Both the position numbers and the translations under genes were made by a program. Positions 45,201 to 53,182 of a DNA stretch of 64,000 bases are shown piece after piece. Location of the stretch: contig JAVJQT010000003.1 in the NCBI GenBank assembly GCA_040218795.1, forward strand, positions 248,001 through 312,000, in the 5' to 3' direction. The stretch comes from CCMP332 sp040218795. GTDB lineage: Bacteria > Bacteroidota > Bacteroidia > Cytophagales > CCMP332. A model generated the notes under the pieces. It searched no databases. It was not told where the DNA came from and saw only the letters and a list, made by a program, of their open reading frames with translations. Each line of letters opens with the position of its first letter. Position 1 is the first letter of the stretch.

Positions 45201-48200
45201 GCAATACAGTATCGGGATTGGCACTGTAGACTGCATTTAATACCGATGAATCGGATAAATTATAATTCGGCGACCATGCATAGGTATTAACTATCCCGGA
45301 TCCATTAGTAATTGAATCTCCTAATAGTGTGTCGAATAACACAGTAGCAGAATCATAACAAATTATTATTGTATCCCTTAAAACTAGCGTTGGATTTTCA
45401 AATGCTGTAATTATTATGGTATCGGTATTTTTTGTACATAATTTTCCGTCAATTGAATTATATACTACGCCATAAACAGTATCTGTATTACTTGCATAAA
45501 AGGTATCTGTTGTACTGGTTAAAGCTGCCAGCGGTGTCAAACTTTGCAGATTGTAGATTTCTACAGAATCATAAAGATCCAGTTGCACCCATACCCTTGC
45601 GGAATCCGTTCCAAAACAGAATTCAGTAGGCGAGGCAAATAATGTATCCGAAATAAGATTTTCTTTAACCCTAATGGTTCTACTTGCTATTGGTCCGCAG
45701 TTAAGAGTATTATTTATTTCAACATAATAATCTGCACTGTCAATGAAATTTGCTGTGGTGATTATTAAAGTGTCACCATTTCCAACAGGAATTACACCTT
45801 GGTACCACTGATAAGTAAGTTCATTTGAAGGCAGATAGGCTGGAATATCATCAGACAGTCCAATATCGGTACCTGAAATAGTACCAGTTAGTGTCCCTGC
45901 ATTATCACTCAAATTATCTCCGTTGCCAAGGCTTGTGTCTGCATCAAAACCAAATACTGTGACAATGTCGGGATGATAATTTAATGGCCTTTGGAAGTTT
46001 TGACTTATTTGCTGTTGCGATAGCGCTGTTTTCCAGATTCTTAATTCATCAAGATTTCCGCTAAAATTGACAATTGTAGGTATCCCACCTATTGCTAAAG
46101 AATTAGAAGCGGCAACTGAAAACGGTGTATAAGGTGTGACATCTTGCCCTACAAAAACTCCATTCAAATAAAACTGCGCTGTATCATTTTTGTAAGATAC
46201 AGCAATATGATTCCAGGAGTTTGTATTTGCTCCTGTAATTACGGCACTTGGCGATAGGTAATTAGATTGTCCTGATGTATTAAATAATCTTAATCTTATT
46301 GCGCCATTGGATAATACAAAATTGAATCCGGCTTCAGCGGAAGCATTTGCATTTCCGGCTATTGCTTGTATGCCCGTAGTATTTAAACCTTTTATCCATG
46401 CCTCAAAACTGAATTCTTCACCCTCATGAATAAATCGAAAATCATTTGTATTACCAATGTTAATTACACGATTTCCATTTGATCCGATTTGTAAAGAATT
46501 GCTCCCGTATTTTGGTGCCACTAATATTAGAGCCTCATCCTCACATAGCACTGAATCACCATAAACATAAAGAGATGTGTCTATTGCCTTGGCAATATCC
46601 ACAGCTACTGAACTCGTATCGGAGCAAACATTATTAAATATTTCTACAGTATAATTTCCGGTGAGTGTTGCGCCATAGGGATTATTAATGCTATCTAATA
46701 AAAATGCTGTGTTCTTTCCATAATACCATCTTACAGAATCAATGGCACCGGTATTATTAACGGCCTGCAATTGTACGGTATCGCCAAAACAAGCTGGATT
46801 TGTAGTCAGCACATTTACCTGAGGCTCAACCGAGAACAAGTCGATGTCAACCGTTCTTGAACTTTCTGTACAAAGCAAATCAGCTGTGGAAATCTCAACG
46901 TGATAATCTCCCGTAGTATCTACAATCAATTGATTTGAGGTGGCTCCGGCTATAGGTGCGCCATCTCTAAACCACTGATACACCAAAGAATCCGAAGGCA
47001 TGGAATTGCTTGAATTGCTAATTATCGCTCCGCCATTTAATATTCCGGTATAGGCGTTTGCACTTAAATCATTTACATTATCTCCGGCATTTAAAGATGT
47101 GTCTTCATCCAAATCGAATAAAGCCACCAATCCCGGTTCATTACCATTCAAGGGCCGGTTCCAGTTATTGGCAATTGTCGCAGAGTCTAATGGAATATTC
47201 CAAATTCGAACTTCGTCAACTCCACCTCTTGTTGTTAACTCAGCAAACCCACCAGAATATGAATTTGCATCTCCGATTGTCAATTCATTTGTTGCTGGTA
47301 TTGATCCTGCATAACTGACAGTATTAAAAATTGCTGTGTTTGATATCTTGTTGCCATCTAAATAAAATTCAAACATATTACTATCCACAACTACAGTAAT
47401 TTGATGCCAATTATTATCACTATTGCTAATTACACCTCCAGCTTGATTAGTATAATAGACAAAGTCATTTGCTCCATCAGGATCAAGATGCATTTTTATT
47501 TGTGGTGCAGCGCCAACATCTAAACCACCAACATTCCCTTTCTGATATCCAATAAAAAATCCGGGATCACCATTGAAAGCATTTCCAAGGGCTGCGTTAA
47601 TTGTATCAAGAGCACCTGGGTTATCAAGTTTATGCCAGTATTGCAATGTGAATTTACCTGTCTGGTGAATGAATGAAACACTATCAGGATCAGCCACATT
47701 TCGAATTACGTCCGGTTTTGCAAAACCATTTAAATTATTTCCCCCATATAAGGGCACGGTTAAAATGGTCGTATCGCCATCACAAAGAACGGTATCGCCT
47801 GTAATGCTTAATGAGGTATCGATTTCTGCTGCCACATCAACGACAATTACATTACTAGTATCGGCGCAGCCATCATCGAAAAATACCATCGAATAAGCTC
47901 CTGAAGCATCCGCGGTAAAGGTATTTCCAGTTGCACCGGCAATTGGATTGGAAGCATAATGCCAAATGGTGCTGTCTTCAAGTGCTGTCTGTCCTGTGGC
48001 AGTCAGTAATACATTGTCACCAAAGCAAATATTGGTTGGCCCACCGGCAGCTATAGAAGGATTTTGAATGACTTCACGTAGACTTAATGTATCACTGCTT
48101 TTCACGCAATTTCCATTCAAATCAATATCCACATAATAATCTCCACCCGAAGTTACCCATAGGAAGAAATCAGGTCCCGGTCCTTTTACGCTTGTAGGCC

Positions 48201-51200
48201 CGCTTGCCTCAAACCATTCATAAGTTATGGTAGGATTGTAAAATCCTCTTTCAGTCAGAATAACCGCTCCCGGTTGTAAAGTCCCTGGGTTTGACCCAGC
48301 CAAATCCTTAACATCTCCTCCAGTAGTATCCTCAAAATTCCATAAACCAACAAGCCCCGGTTCATTTCCGAAAAGTGGAATATCCTTATTGTTATTAATA
48401 CAAACCTGATCAAGTGCAACATCCCAGAATCGAACTTCATCAACTCTGCCACCGAATTCTGCTATTCCGATGAAAGGCCCTAAGTTTGGTGTCCCAATTC
48501 TAAAATCGATCGCTGTACCTGCGGCAATATTGGTACTGACAATTTCATTCATTCCTGAAGTAAGTGAATCAAATGCGCCATCCACATACAATCGAATATC
48601 GTTAACACTATCCCCATTGAAAACCACGGCAATGTGATGAGGAACTGAGTCAATCAGGTTTGTTTTACCGGTGATATATCCGTTTTTAACCTGCACTTTT
48701 AAGGCTCCAAGATTTCCTTGTAATCCGTTTTCGTTAATTCTTACAACAAAAGCTTCTCCATCTGCATCGTTACCATAGCCCATGATCCCTCCGGCGGTAT
48801 CTGTTAGTATCCAGGCTTCTAGCGTTCTTGGAGCGTTTCCGGCTATTCCATCAAAAGTGGTTTGTACAAATGCATTACTTGTTCTTGCACCTAAGGAATT
48901 CCCCCTGACACTAGGCACGGAAATTAAGAGAGAGTCATTCTCGCAAAAAGAAGAATCACCATTAAGTATGGAAAGTACCGAATCAATTGGTGGCGCAACT
49001 AAAACAGCGATGGTGTCTGAAGTAGCCACACAAGCTGAAATACCGGCTTCCAGAGTAAATACACCGGTATAATCTACGGTAATAGAAGAAGCGGTTTCAC
49101 CGGCAATCGGGTTTCCTCCGTAAAGCCATTGGAGATTTGCATATCCGGCGGTGTTGCTTGCACTGAGCGTTACGCTTTCACCAAAACAAAGGTCATTCGT
49201 AGTTCGCGACGGGGTTATTATACCAACATAAGGTTGAATTAGATAGAATTTAGCTGAACCTGAAATATTTGCGGAGGATGAATCCACCGGACAATTTGAA
49301 TTATTATCTAAAACGTTTACGATGACATACTCCACACTGTCAAATGCACTTCCGCTTGAAGGACTTAAAGAAACAGTATTTAAGCCATCAGATAAGCCCA
49401 TGAATGTGGTGTCGGTAGAACCATCCGAAACTATAACATCGTAAGGACCACCTGTGCCGCTTAAGGTAATTTCAATATCGGCTGTAGAGCTTCCATCTGA
49501 GCAAATGGTATCGCCCCCGGCAACAACGTTAATTGAGGCTGTGGCTAAAGGATTAACAGTTGTAGTGGTATTTGTGGATATGGCATAGGAGCAGGTGCTG
49601 TCATCTACAACGTTTAACAGCGTAGTTGTATTGATTCCAGTATTAAATGGTGTAAACAATATTGGATCACCGGAAGTATAACCAAGAATAGGCCAAGGAC
49701 CTGCAGTATCTAAGGTCAAATCGAAATCTCCCGTACCGCCTACTATATTTACAAATAGTGTATCAGTATCACCTTCACAAATAATATCTCCGCCCGAAAT
49801 TATAGCACTTGTAATCGCCGGATTAACAAAGACCTGAACAGGATTTCCAATGATATTTGCATCGGGGTCCACGACCTGACAAGCATTGGCATCTATGATT
49901 GAATCAATGGTATAATTTGTAGTGACAGTCGGACTTACCGGAACAACACCCGGCCCGATTTGCGTGCCCTGGGCTATACCATTGGCACTGTAGTAAATCG
50001 TATCGCTGGCAAGTGTGCCCGAAAAGGTTAATGGCGTGGCATCACCTTCACAAATCCAGGCTTGTCCTGAAATGGTAGCTGTAGGCAACGGGTTGACGGT
50101 GGTGGTGGTGCTTGAAGGCAGTACGTAAGAACAACCTGCCACATCAACTACAGAATCCAGTGTAATAGTCGAATCTGCAGAAGGGGCATAGCCAAAAGTA
50201 AATGGTGATGTGCTTATACTATTTATTCCTTCATAATGATAAGTATAATTGGCAGTTCCGCCGCTAACTGTAAAAGTAATGCTGTCTGTATCTCCATCGC
50301 AAATTACGTCGCCGCCCCCAGCTGTGATGGTATCTATTCCCGGATCAGCATTGAAGTTAACAAGCGGTAAAAAAGGACCGAGGTTAATACAGGTATTTAC
50401 ATCAATTATGGAATCTATCGCAAAGGCATTGGCACCAGCAATGTCGTTTTGAACAAAAAAGTTAAATGAAGGTCCTGTTGCACCAATTATTATAGTGTCC
50501 GGTGATCCGTTTTGGAATATCTGAAAATCAAATGGACCGGTACCTGCAGAAAAATTAATTTGCATTTCTACACTATCATTGGTACAGAATGGTGCACCTG
50601 AGACCAAGGATAATGTAGCATCTGGAATAGGATTAACAGTCACGGCATCAGGACCATCACCTCCAATTGCACCGGCTCCACAACCAAGTCCATCCGAAAG
50701 CCCTGTTAAATCAATTGTTTTACTATCAAATAATTGTATCCAAACTGTGTCTACCGGATTAAAATTATTCAACACAATATTTCCTGCTCCTGTATCCAGA
50801 GTAATATCGAAAGGAGGAAGACCTCCATTTATATCAATTTGATATGCAACGCTGTCTCCCGGGCATATTGGTCCTGATACGATATGAAGAAAATCAGCTG
50901 TTGGAGGATCTACAACTTGCAATTGTCTGACAATTGTATCCGGACCCGCTGGAAATTCGGCTATTAATTGAATAACGCGAATCCCGGGCGTATTAAATGT
51001 TACCTGAAACACGGTATCATCGATTCCGGTAGATTCAAATGGTGGGGCAAATGGTGGGGCCGCAAATGCAGTATCCCAATCATACCTTGTTACCCCATCC
51101 AGTACGCCAGAGGAATTACTCACAAATGTCACCAGATCACCCGTACAAACTGCAGTATCAGAACTTATTTCATTGTTAATGTAAAAGTTGGCTGTGAAAA

Positions 51201-53118
51201 TACATGACTGAGGAGTAAAAGCGAATGTATCAATGCCCCCTACACATCCACTATCGGTGATTTCAGAAATAATAAAATTACCAGGAAATGCAGGATCACC
51301 AAATGTTATATCAATATCGGAAGAGTCTGCAACGTTGACTAATGTAATAGAAGTACTGTCCGGTAATATCCAAGAATACACTGATCCTGAAGTGGTTGCA
51401 TCTAAAACATAATTTTCGGTAGTTGAACAATTGGGCGTATTATTTCCAATTATTGAACGAGTAATATTTGGCTGATTAAATCTTGTTGCCAACAAAGTAT
51501 CAAACTCAGAAGGGCAAACGCCGGGTATGGCGGTATTATCCACTCGCCATATTAACTGGAAAGTTGAATCGACAAAATATGTTGGAAAATTGGCATTAGT
51601 GTTATTATTCGTAGCCACATCATATGTAGCGGCCCCTCCTGTGATCCACAATCCCGTACCAACAGCAGGACTTTGAGCAGATATTGGAAATGATGGGTCA
51701 CAAGTAGAAAAATCGGCTGTGTTAATTACCGCAGCTGAAGGTTGTTCTTCAATTAATACTTGCAATTGGGCTACGTTTGAAGGACAATTTCCATTCGAAA
51801 TGGTCCAATCCAAAACATACGATCCATAAGCGGATGCATTGAAATTGGTGTTATTTATTGTATCATCATCAAAAGTTCCAAATGGACCAGTAGAGATGGT
51901 CCAAATTCCGGCACCTGAATCTGCTGCATTACCTGTTAATTGTATGGCAAATGGCGGTACACCAGTCATGCAAGTATCTATAGGTGTGACTACAAGAGGT
52001 AAAGTAGGTTCCCTGTAAAAATAAATATCAACATCATCAGAATCAGCCGGGCAAGCCGCACCACTGGCAATTGCCCCTTCTAAAGGTGATGCGATTCTCC
52101 ATTGATAGGTATATTGTTCAACTGAATCAGCAGAAGCCGTTGCATTGGCCTGATTTGCGTCTGGACTAAATGTAGTTATTCCACCGGCAGGGCTTGCAAT
52201 TTGTGTCCAGGTACCAACTCCAATTAAGGGTACATTTCCATTCAATATAACTTGTCTTGGAAATCCACAAATGGAATCATCCACTCCTGCATTTGCCGGC
52301 GTAACGTTCTCATCTAAAAATACATCATCATCTGTAAAATTAGCAAGGGTCGTTTCTATACAGCCATTTGTATCTGTAACTTGAGTTATTGTAAAGGTCT
52401 GTACTCCTGTTAAGGTAGCATTAATGGCATACGATGATGTATCAAGTCCATCATTGGAAACCGAATAATTATCTGTCCCATTAGTAAAATCAACCAGAAA
52501 TCCATTTTCACCGTCTATATCCAATTCTATAAGTACGTTTGTCCCCTGACATAGAGTATCTGAGGCCGGAACAACGTTAACCGTACCCCCTATCGAATCT
52601 CTAAGAATAAAAGCTGTTGTAGCTATTTTATTTGTTGCCACGGGGCCAATCCATTTTTGAACGGCACCTGTTGGTGGTGATGATCTCCAATCTAAACCGG
52701 AGAAAATACATTTATCTTTAATAGGTAGATAAACATCCGCGATTTTTGTTCTGGAAGCAGACAGTACATTTGGCGGACCCGGATTAGTTAAGGGTAAGCT
52801 TTGTCTAATGGCGATATTGAAATATTCAAATGCAGCATTGAAATTATAAGTAATTGGATCATAAGAGGCATTATTGCTATAAGGACTTCCTGAATCATCA
52901 ATCGTTCCTCCATCAATAAAGACCGCTGCTGTATCTATGTCAAATACGAAATCAGATGAGCCGAGCTGGTCATCGGACGTAGATTGTACATAAATTGATA
53001 CAACTAATGAATCTTTGGCTCCATTTAAACTTTGCTCAGCTTCTAAGGTAAAAGTCTGGGAAAATCCACTTAAAGAACTTATTAGACATACAAAAAAGAA
53101 GAGTAATCTTCTCAACAT
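39202..53118 (-). CDS. Giant T9SS type B surface protein (SprB-like adhesin)
   Basis: A 4638-aa protein, 22 percent of the window. Signal peptide 1-21 (MLRRLLFFFVCLISSLSGFSQ). Residues 22-160 form an N-terminal domain shared with the 424-aa neighbour and cohesin-like in pattern. About 830-1280 are GGDxICEGD-type PKD/Ig-like repeats. About 1292-2485 are a threefold super-repeat with nested LamG domains. About 2579-3222 are seven repeats of about 92 residues, each with a cysteine pair. Many further Ig/PKD-like modules follow. Residues 4541-4638 are the gliding-motility type C-terminal domain ('YVPNVFSPNATNPDNQ', 'EITIFNRWGIKVFES', 'SGVYTYYIKGQFF'), which is the type B T9SS signal. It is rich in D, T, N, G and very poor in K and R. 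Inferred role: adhesion or substrate binding at the surface, as for SprB. Confidence 0.95.
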   Translation of the reverse strand: MLRRLLFFFVCLISSLSGFSQTFTLEAEQSLNGAKDSLVVSIYVQSTSDDQLGSSDFVFDIDTAAVFIDGGTIDDSGSPYSNNASYDPITYNFNAAFEYFNIAIRQSLPLTNPGPPNVLSASRTKIADVYLPIKDKCIFSGLDWRSSPPTGAVQKWIGPVATNKIATTAFILRDSIGGTVNVVPASDTLCQGTNVLIELDIDGENGFLVDFTNGTDNYSVSNDGLDTSSYAINATLTGVQTFTITQVTDTNGCIETTLANFTDDDVFLDENVTPANAGVDDSICGFPRQVILNGNVPLIGVGTWTQIASPAGGITTFSPDANQANATASADSVEQYTYQWRIASPLEGAIASGAACPADSDDVDIYFYREPTLPLVVTPIDTCMTGVPPFAIQLTGNAADSGAGIWTISTGPFGTFDDDTINNTNFNASAYGSYVLDWTISNGNCPSNVAQLQVLIEEQPSAAVINTADFSTCDPSFPISAQSPAVGTGLWITGGAATYDVATNNNTNANFPTYFVDSTFQLIWRVDNTAIPGVCPSEFDTLLATRFNQPNITRSIIGNNTPNCSTTENYVLDATTSGSVYSWILPDSTSITLVNVADSSDIDITFGDPAFPGNFIISEITDSGCVGGIDTFAFTPQSCIFTANFYINNEISSDTAVCTGDLVTFVSNSSGVLDGVTRYDWDTAFAAPPFAPPFESTGIDDTVFQVTFNTPGIRVIQLIAEFPAGPDTIVRQLQVVDPPTADFLHIVSGPICPGDSVAYQIDINGGLPPFDITLDTGAGNIVLNNFNPVDTVWIQLFDSKTIDLTGLSDGLGCGAGAIGGDGPDAVTVNPIPDATLSLVSGAPFCTNDSVEMQINFSAGTGPFDFQIFQNGSPDTIIIGATGPSFNFFVQNDIAGANAFAIDSIIDVNTCINLGPFLPLVNFNADPGIDTITAGGGDVICDGDTDSITFTVSGGTANYTYHYEGINSISTSPFTFGYAPSADSTITLDSVVDVAGCSYVLPSSTTTTVNPLPTATISGQAWICEGDATPLTFSGTLASDTIYYSANGIAQGTQIGPGVVPVSPTVTTNYTIDSIIDANACQVVDPDANIIGNPVQVFVNPAITSAIISGGDIICEGDTDTLFVNIVGGTGDFDLTLDTAGPWPILGYTSGDPILFTPFNTGINTTTLLNVVDDSTCSYAISTNTTTTVNPLATASINVVAGGDTICSDGSSTADIEITLSGTGGPYDVIVSDGSTDTTFMGLSDGLNTVSLSPSSGSAFDSVEYVIVNVLDNNSNCPVDSSSANISGSAKFYLIQPYVGIITPSRTTNDLCFGESVTLSASNTAGYANLQWLYGGNPIAGETASSITVDYTGVFTLEAGISACVATSDTIAVLVAPPIDSVLSILNGDSSFCENDSLLISVPSVRGNSLGARTSNAFVQTTFDGIAGNAPRTLEAWILTDTAGGIMGYGNDADGEAFVVRINENGLQGNLGALKVQVKNGYITGKTNLIDSVPHHIAVVFNGDSVNDIRLYVDGAFDSLTSGMNEIVSTNIAAGTAIDFRIGTPNLGPFIGIAEFGGRVDEVRFWDVALDQVCINNNKDIPLFGNEPGLVGLWNFEDTTGGDVKDLAGSNPGTLQPGAVILTERGFYNPTITYEWFEASGPTSVKGPGPDFFLWVTSGGDYYVDIDLNGNCVKSSDTLSLREVIQNPSIAAGGPTNICFGDNVLLTATGQTALEDSTIWHYASNPIAGATGNTFTADASGAYSMVFFDDGCADTSNVIVVDVAAEIDTSLSITGDTVLCDGDTTILTVPLYGGNNLNGFAKPDVIRNVADPDSVSFIHQTGKFTLQYWHKLDNPGALDTINAALGNAFNGDPGFFIGYQKGNVGGLDVGAAPQIKMHLDPDGANDFVYYTNQAGGVISNSDNNWHQITVVVDSNMFEFYLDGNKISNTAIFNTVSYAGSIPATNELTIGDANSYSGGFAELTTRGGVDEVRIWNIPLDSATIANNWNRPLNGNEPGLVALFDLDEDTSLNAGDNVNDLSANAYTGILNGGAIISNSSNSMPSDSLVYQWFRDGAPIAGATSNQLIVDTTGDYHVEISTADLLCTESSRTVDIDLFSVEPQVNVLTTNPACFGDTVQLQAVNNTGAIDSVRWYYGKNTAFLLDSINNPYGATLTGNYTVEIFNNVCSDTSSVAVDIAKAIDTSLYVYGDSVLCEDEALILVAPKYGSNSLQIGSNGNRVINIGNTNDFRFIHEGEEFSFEAWIKGLNTTGIQAIAGNANASAEAGFNFVLSNGAIRLRLFNTSGQSNYLSPSAVITGANTNSWNHIAVSYKNDTAQFYLNGVFVGQDVTPYTPFSVAASNSLAIGGIPTIVNFSGNLDELRIWKTALSQQQISQNFQRPLNYHPDIVTVFGFDADTSLGNGDNLSDNAGTLTGTISGTDIGLSDDIPAYLPSNELTYQWYQGVIPVGNGDTLIITTANFIDSADYYVEINNTLNCGPIASRTIRVKENLISDTLFASPTEFCFGTDSARVWVQLDLYDSVEIYNLQSLTPLAALTSTTDTFYASNTDTVYGVVYNSIDGKLCTKNTDTIIITAFENPTLVLRDTIIICYDSATVLFDTLLGDSITNGSGIVNTYAWSPNYNLSDSSVLNAVYSANPDTVLPFILTITDDNGCFDRDTVVAETNPQIVVTLQADTTICFDTQLDLGNGNLIIGGKAPGTFAYLWDNDTLFLNLADTSNLNAVINGDSAGVNTYALLVTDVQTGCIGLDTIIVTVNDSIDFTALNLIDTICFNTPSIVIGGAPTAQGGSGVISSYAWTPSTNLDDSTLANPTFINPSVAGTYSYTVIATDSINCARTSNPVTVEVAPEIIVDAGSDTVACFGDSTITIGASPTASGGFGAFTYEWTTIGGIPAASTYLDDINLPNPTIQYGALLPDTLFLLVTVSDSSSTGPSKTLCNNSDTIRIIFNPEIVADPGNSDFTCFGIDTLLNGSATGGTNTGYTFQWIGDIAKVNDPTNPNSNFTGDASGLYNLNLIAFDNTYPQCSDTSGLLILEVNDTININAGNDTILCFQQSTELGGLILPSGDTTGSGGSGTGFSYLWTGLGGTSTFFLSNTSIKNPIFNQGASLDTLFSYQVLITDNTHLTCFEQDTINITVNQQIIVDPNVNDSLCIGDTLVLGGSPVANQGFGGFTYLWSSNLGNTIQNVTDENPLFISTVHGIDSVKVIVTDARTCRDSASITVEVDSLPNISFIPSMGFDICRGEDTTLIALSSTGNQPGDPLTFTWNNGDVGTTTVVQPNADTTYEVTVVNVINGCTNSDTINIVVNPLPYNEIREGVTILGDTLRTCSTPNILALQIINDSSTNATSFWSLLDPPGPTTIPATSTPSISIFKNQLQPTGNTIANITTDTEGCVNYDTLFITTNNLPNASFLVSDSILCFGDSITLQVTGVPNPPAPAFTFVRNTPTAGSIYSGTDSTVSFVIGSNTPVIPSLNSSVTFEFEVLINTGCQISLLRNVLVNPNPDLELVASDSLCNGADAILSINNLNPLPQAPLDSFIWNITVLDTSQVLLTSTIDTIINVVAYDTNGCVGSVQDTIFTKALPDVSLNTAGPLQFCDGDTAHIFVPNNPNYNYEWKDIAVPPAVILPTTINLLVADTTGQYFVTVTTDGLACTDSSLVVSVLENPLPVITLDTFPISSEFCFGDSVRLRETNSYPTTFYTWTEALLGTVATGTNLIYVSDSGQFKVIVTDNNGCIDSSAVQEFFELPLSTDSILGDDTVCALSTTTYTSNTGNNGTWILNQSFGTIQGATLVGLNYILNNANSATIDWATANNAQLFYTPDGTLVDCPTEDTFDVVIVANPVASLVGPNSGCVGDNLSFSPLNAGDTYSWTIAPSFGNITNLVDSIILALDTQVPLGQGQDTASLQMIQTAATGCMDTTTLLITKYDTVNADFIAPGQDTGVCQFDIDTFTVQNIKPGVNYTFNITSGAALLNNITNGQISIAWNFVGSATVRCIAVNGDCSDTVIHSFSIQATPVDSFDYYIDNVLQTSQITNVCESTDSVTYRLRTPNFTNDFTWTLLSPGGAATALGALDTTFLSVAINAAGSYILTMVEETGNGCSITLQETVTINAIPTYTPQVFDTVICETAGQQIYSYITTLDSTGESSIGWSFSDTDIIINNDPQNDQVLVDWGGPGIDKWIVPFFSSGDCAVDGDTIFMDVEALPMPFITPDSSQTGGDTIFCQNLRTLFFANPSDTAATYQWFRDGTALANSDTSRIRITESGTYNFSIITSGGGCFDSTDVGITATVLPIPEAEITGDTLWCGAGRPIDLSSVNTATAYQWFEDTDLNLIFDSIPNSNVRDITVNSFGNYLVVLTNAGGNNCTDTSDVFIISPLAPAVSLFQFDSISSFCNNEIVPLNGNNAGRLLDFEWITNGQGQIVDPFTDTTTYIPSDLDSGAISFEFIVTNFCNEDISIDTADLRVSPDASYTPSSLVVELNETVIFNIDNEDATLYSWVFQPGATGSGPIGLHTYTQAGDYLSFLIAVNEFNCEDSFAVPIHVTRNQLIYVPNVFSPNATNPDNQVMRVYGTNISATSFEITIFNRWGIKVFESTDLTEMKINGWNGSQSGSGPELPSGVYTYYIKGQFFNGEAFQQVGTVNLIK
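43455..45385 (-). repeat. Seven tandem Ig/PKD-like repeats in the giant protein
   Basis: Protein residues about 2579-3222. Each unit of about 85-103 residues runs: 'aGxDTxxCFxxxtxLGG', a glycine-rich turn, 'fxYxWxxxxxLxDxxxxNPxf', 'Yxlxvtdxxt-C', 'xDtixVxVn'. One cysteine is near each end, likely a disulphide per module. The DNA copies have diverged widely, so this is an old expansion. Confidence 0.75.
45665..49243 (-). repeat. Threefold super-repeat: Ig plus Ig with inserted LamG
   Basis: Protein units about 1292-1683, 1684-2094 and 2095-2485 (392, 411 and 391 residues). Each has one plain Ig-like domain ('NICFGDNVLLTATG...IAGATGNTFTADASGAYS') and a second whose opening 'GDTVLCDGDTTILTVP' and closing 'YQWFRDGAPIAG...GDYHVEIS' are split by about 210 residues of LamG-3 fold ('VDEVRIWNIPLDSATI', 'EPGLVALFDLDED'). 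Confidence 0.8.
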
Positions 53119-53182
53119 AGATTCAATTTAAAGCTTAATACAAAACCACAACAATTCGACAAAATAAAACAGATGGATTTGG

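Noticed and set aside
43455..49243. Repeats in this stretch were considered as a CRISPR or DNA-level tandem array.
   Set aside because: The units are hundreds of bases long, diverged in DNA and in frame; they are protein domains.
39890..52000. Many open frames on the opposite strand of the giant gene.
   Set aside because: They are shadows of a 13.9-kb repetitive coding frame and have no signal peptides, domains or starts that make sense.
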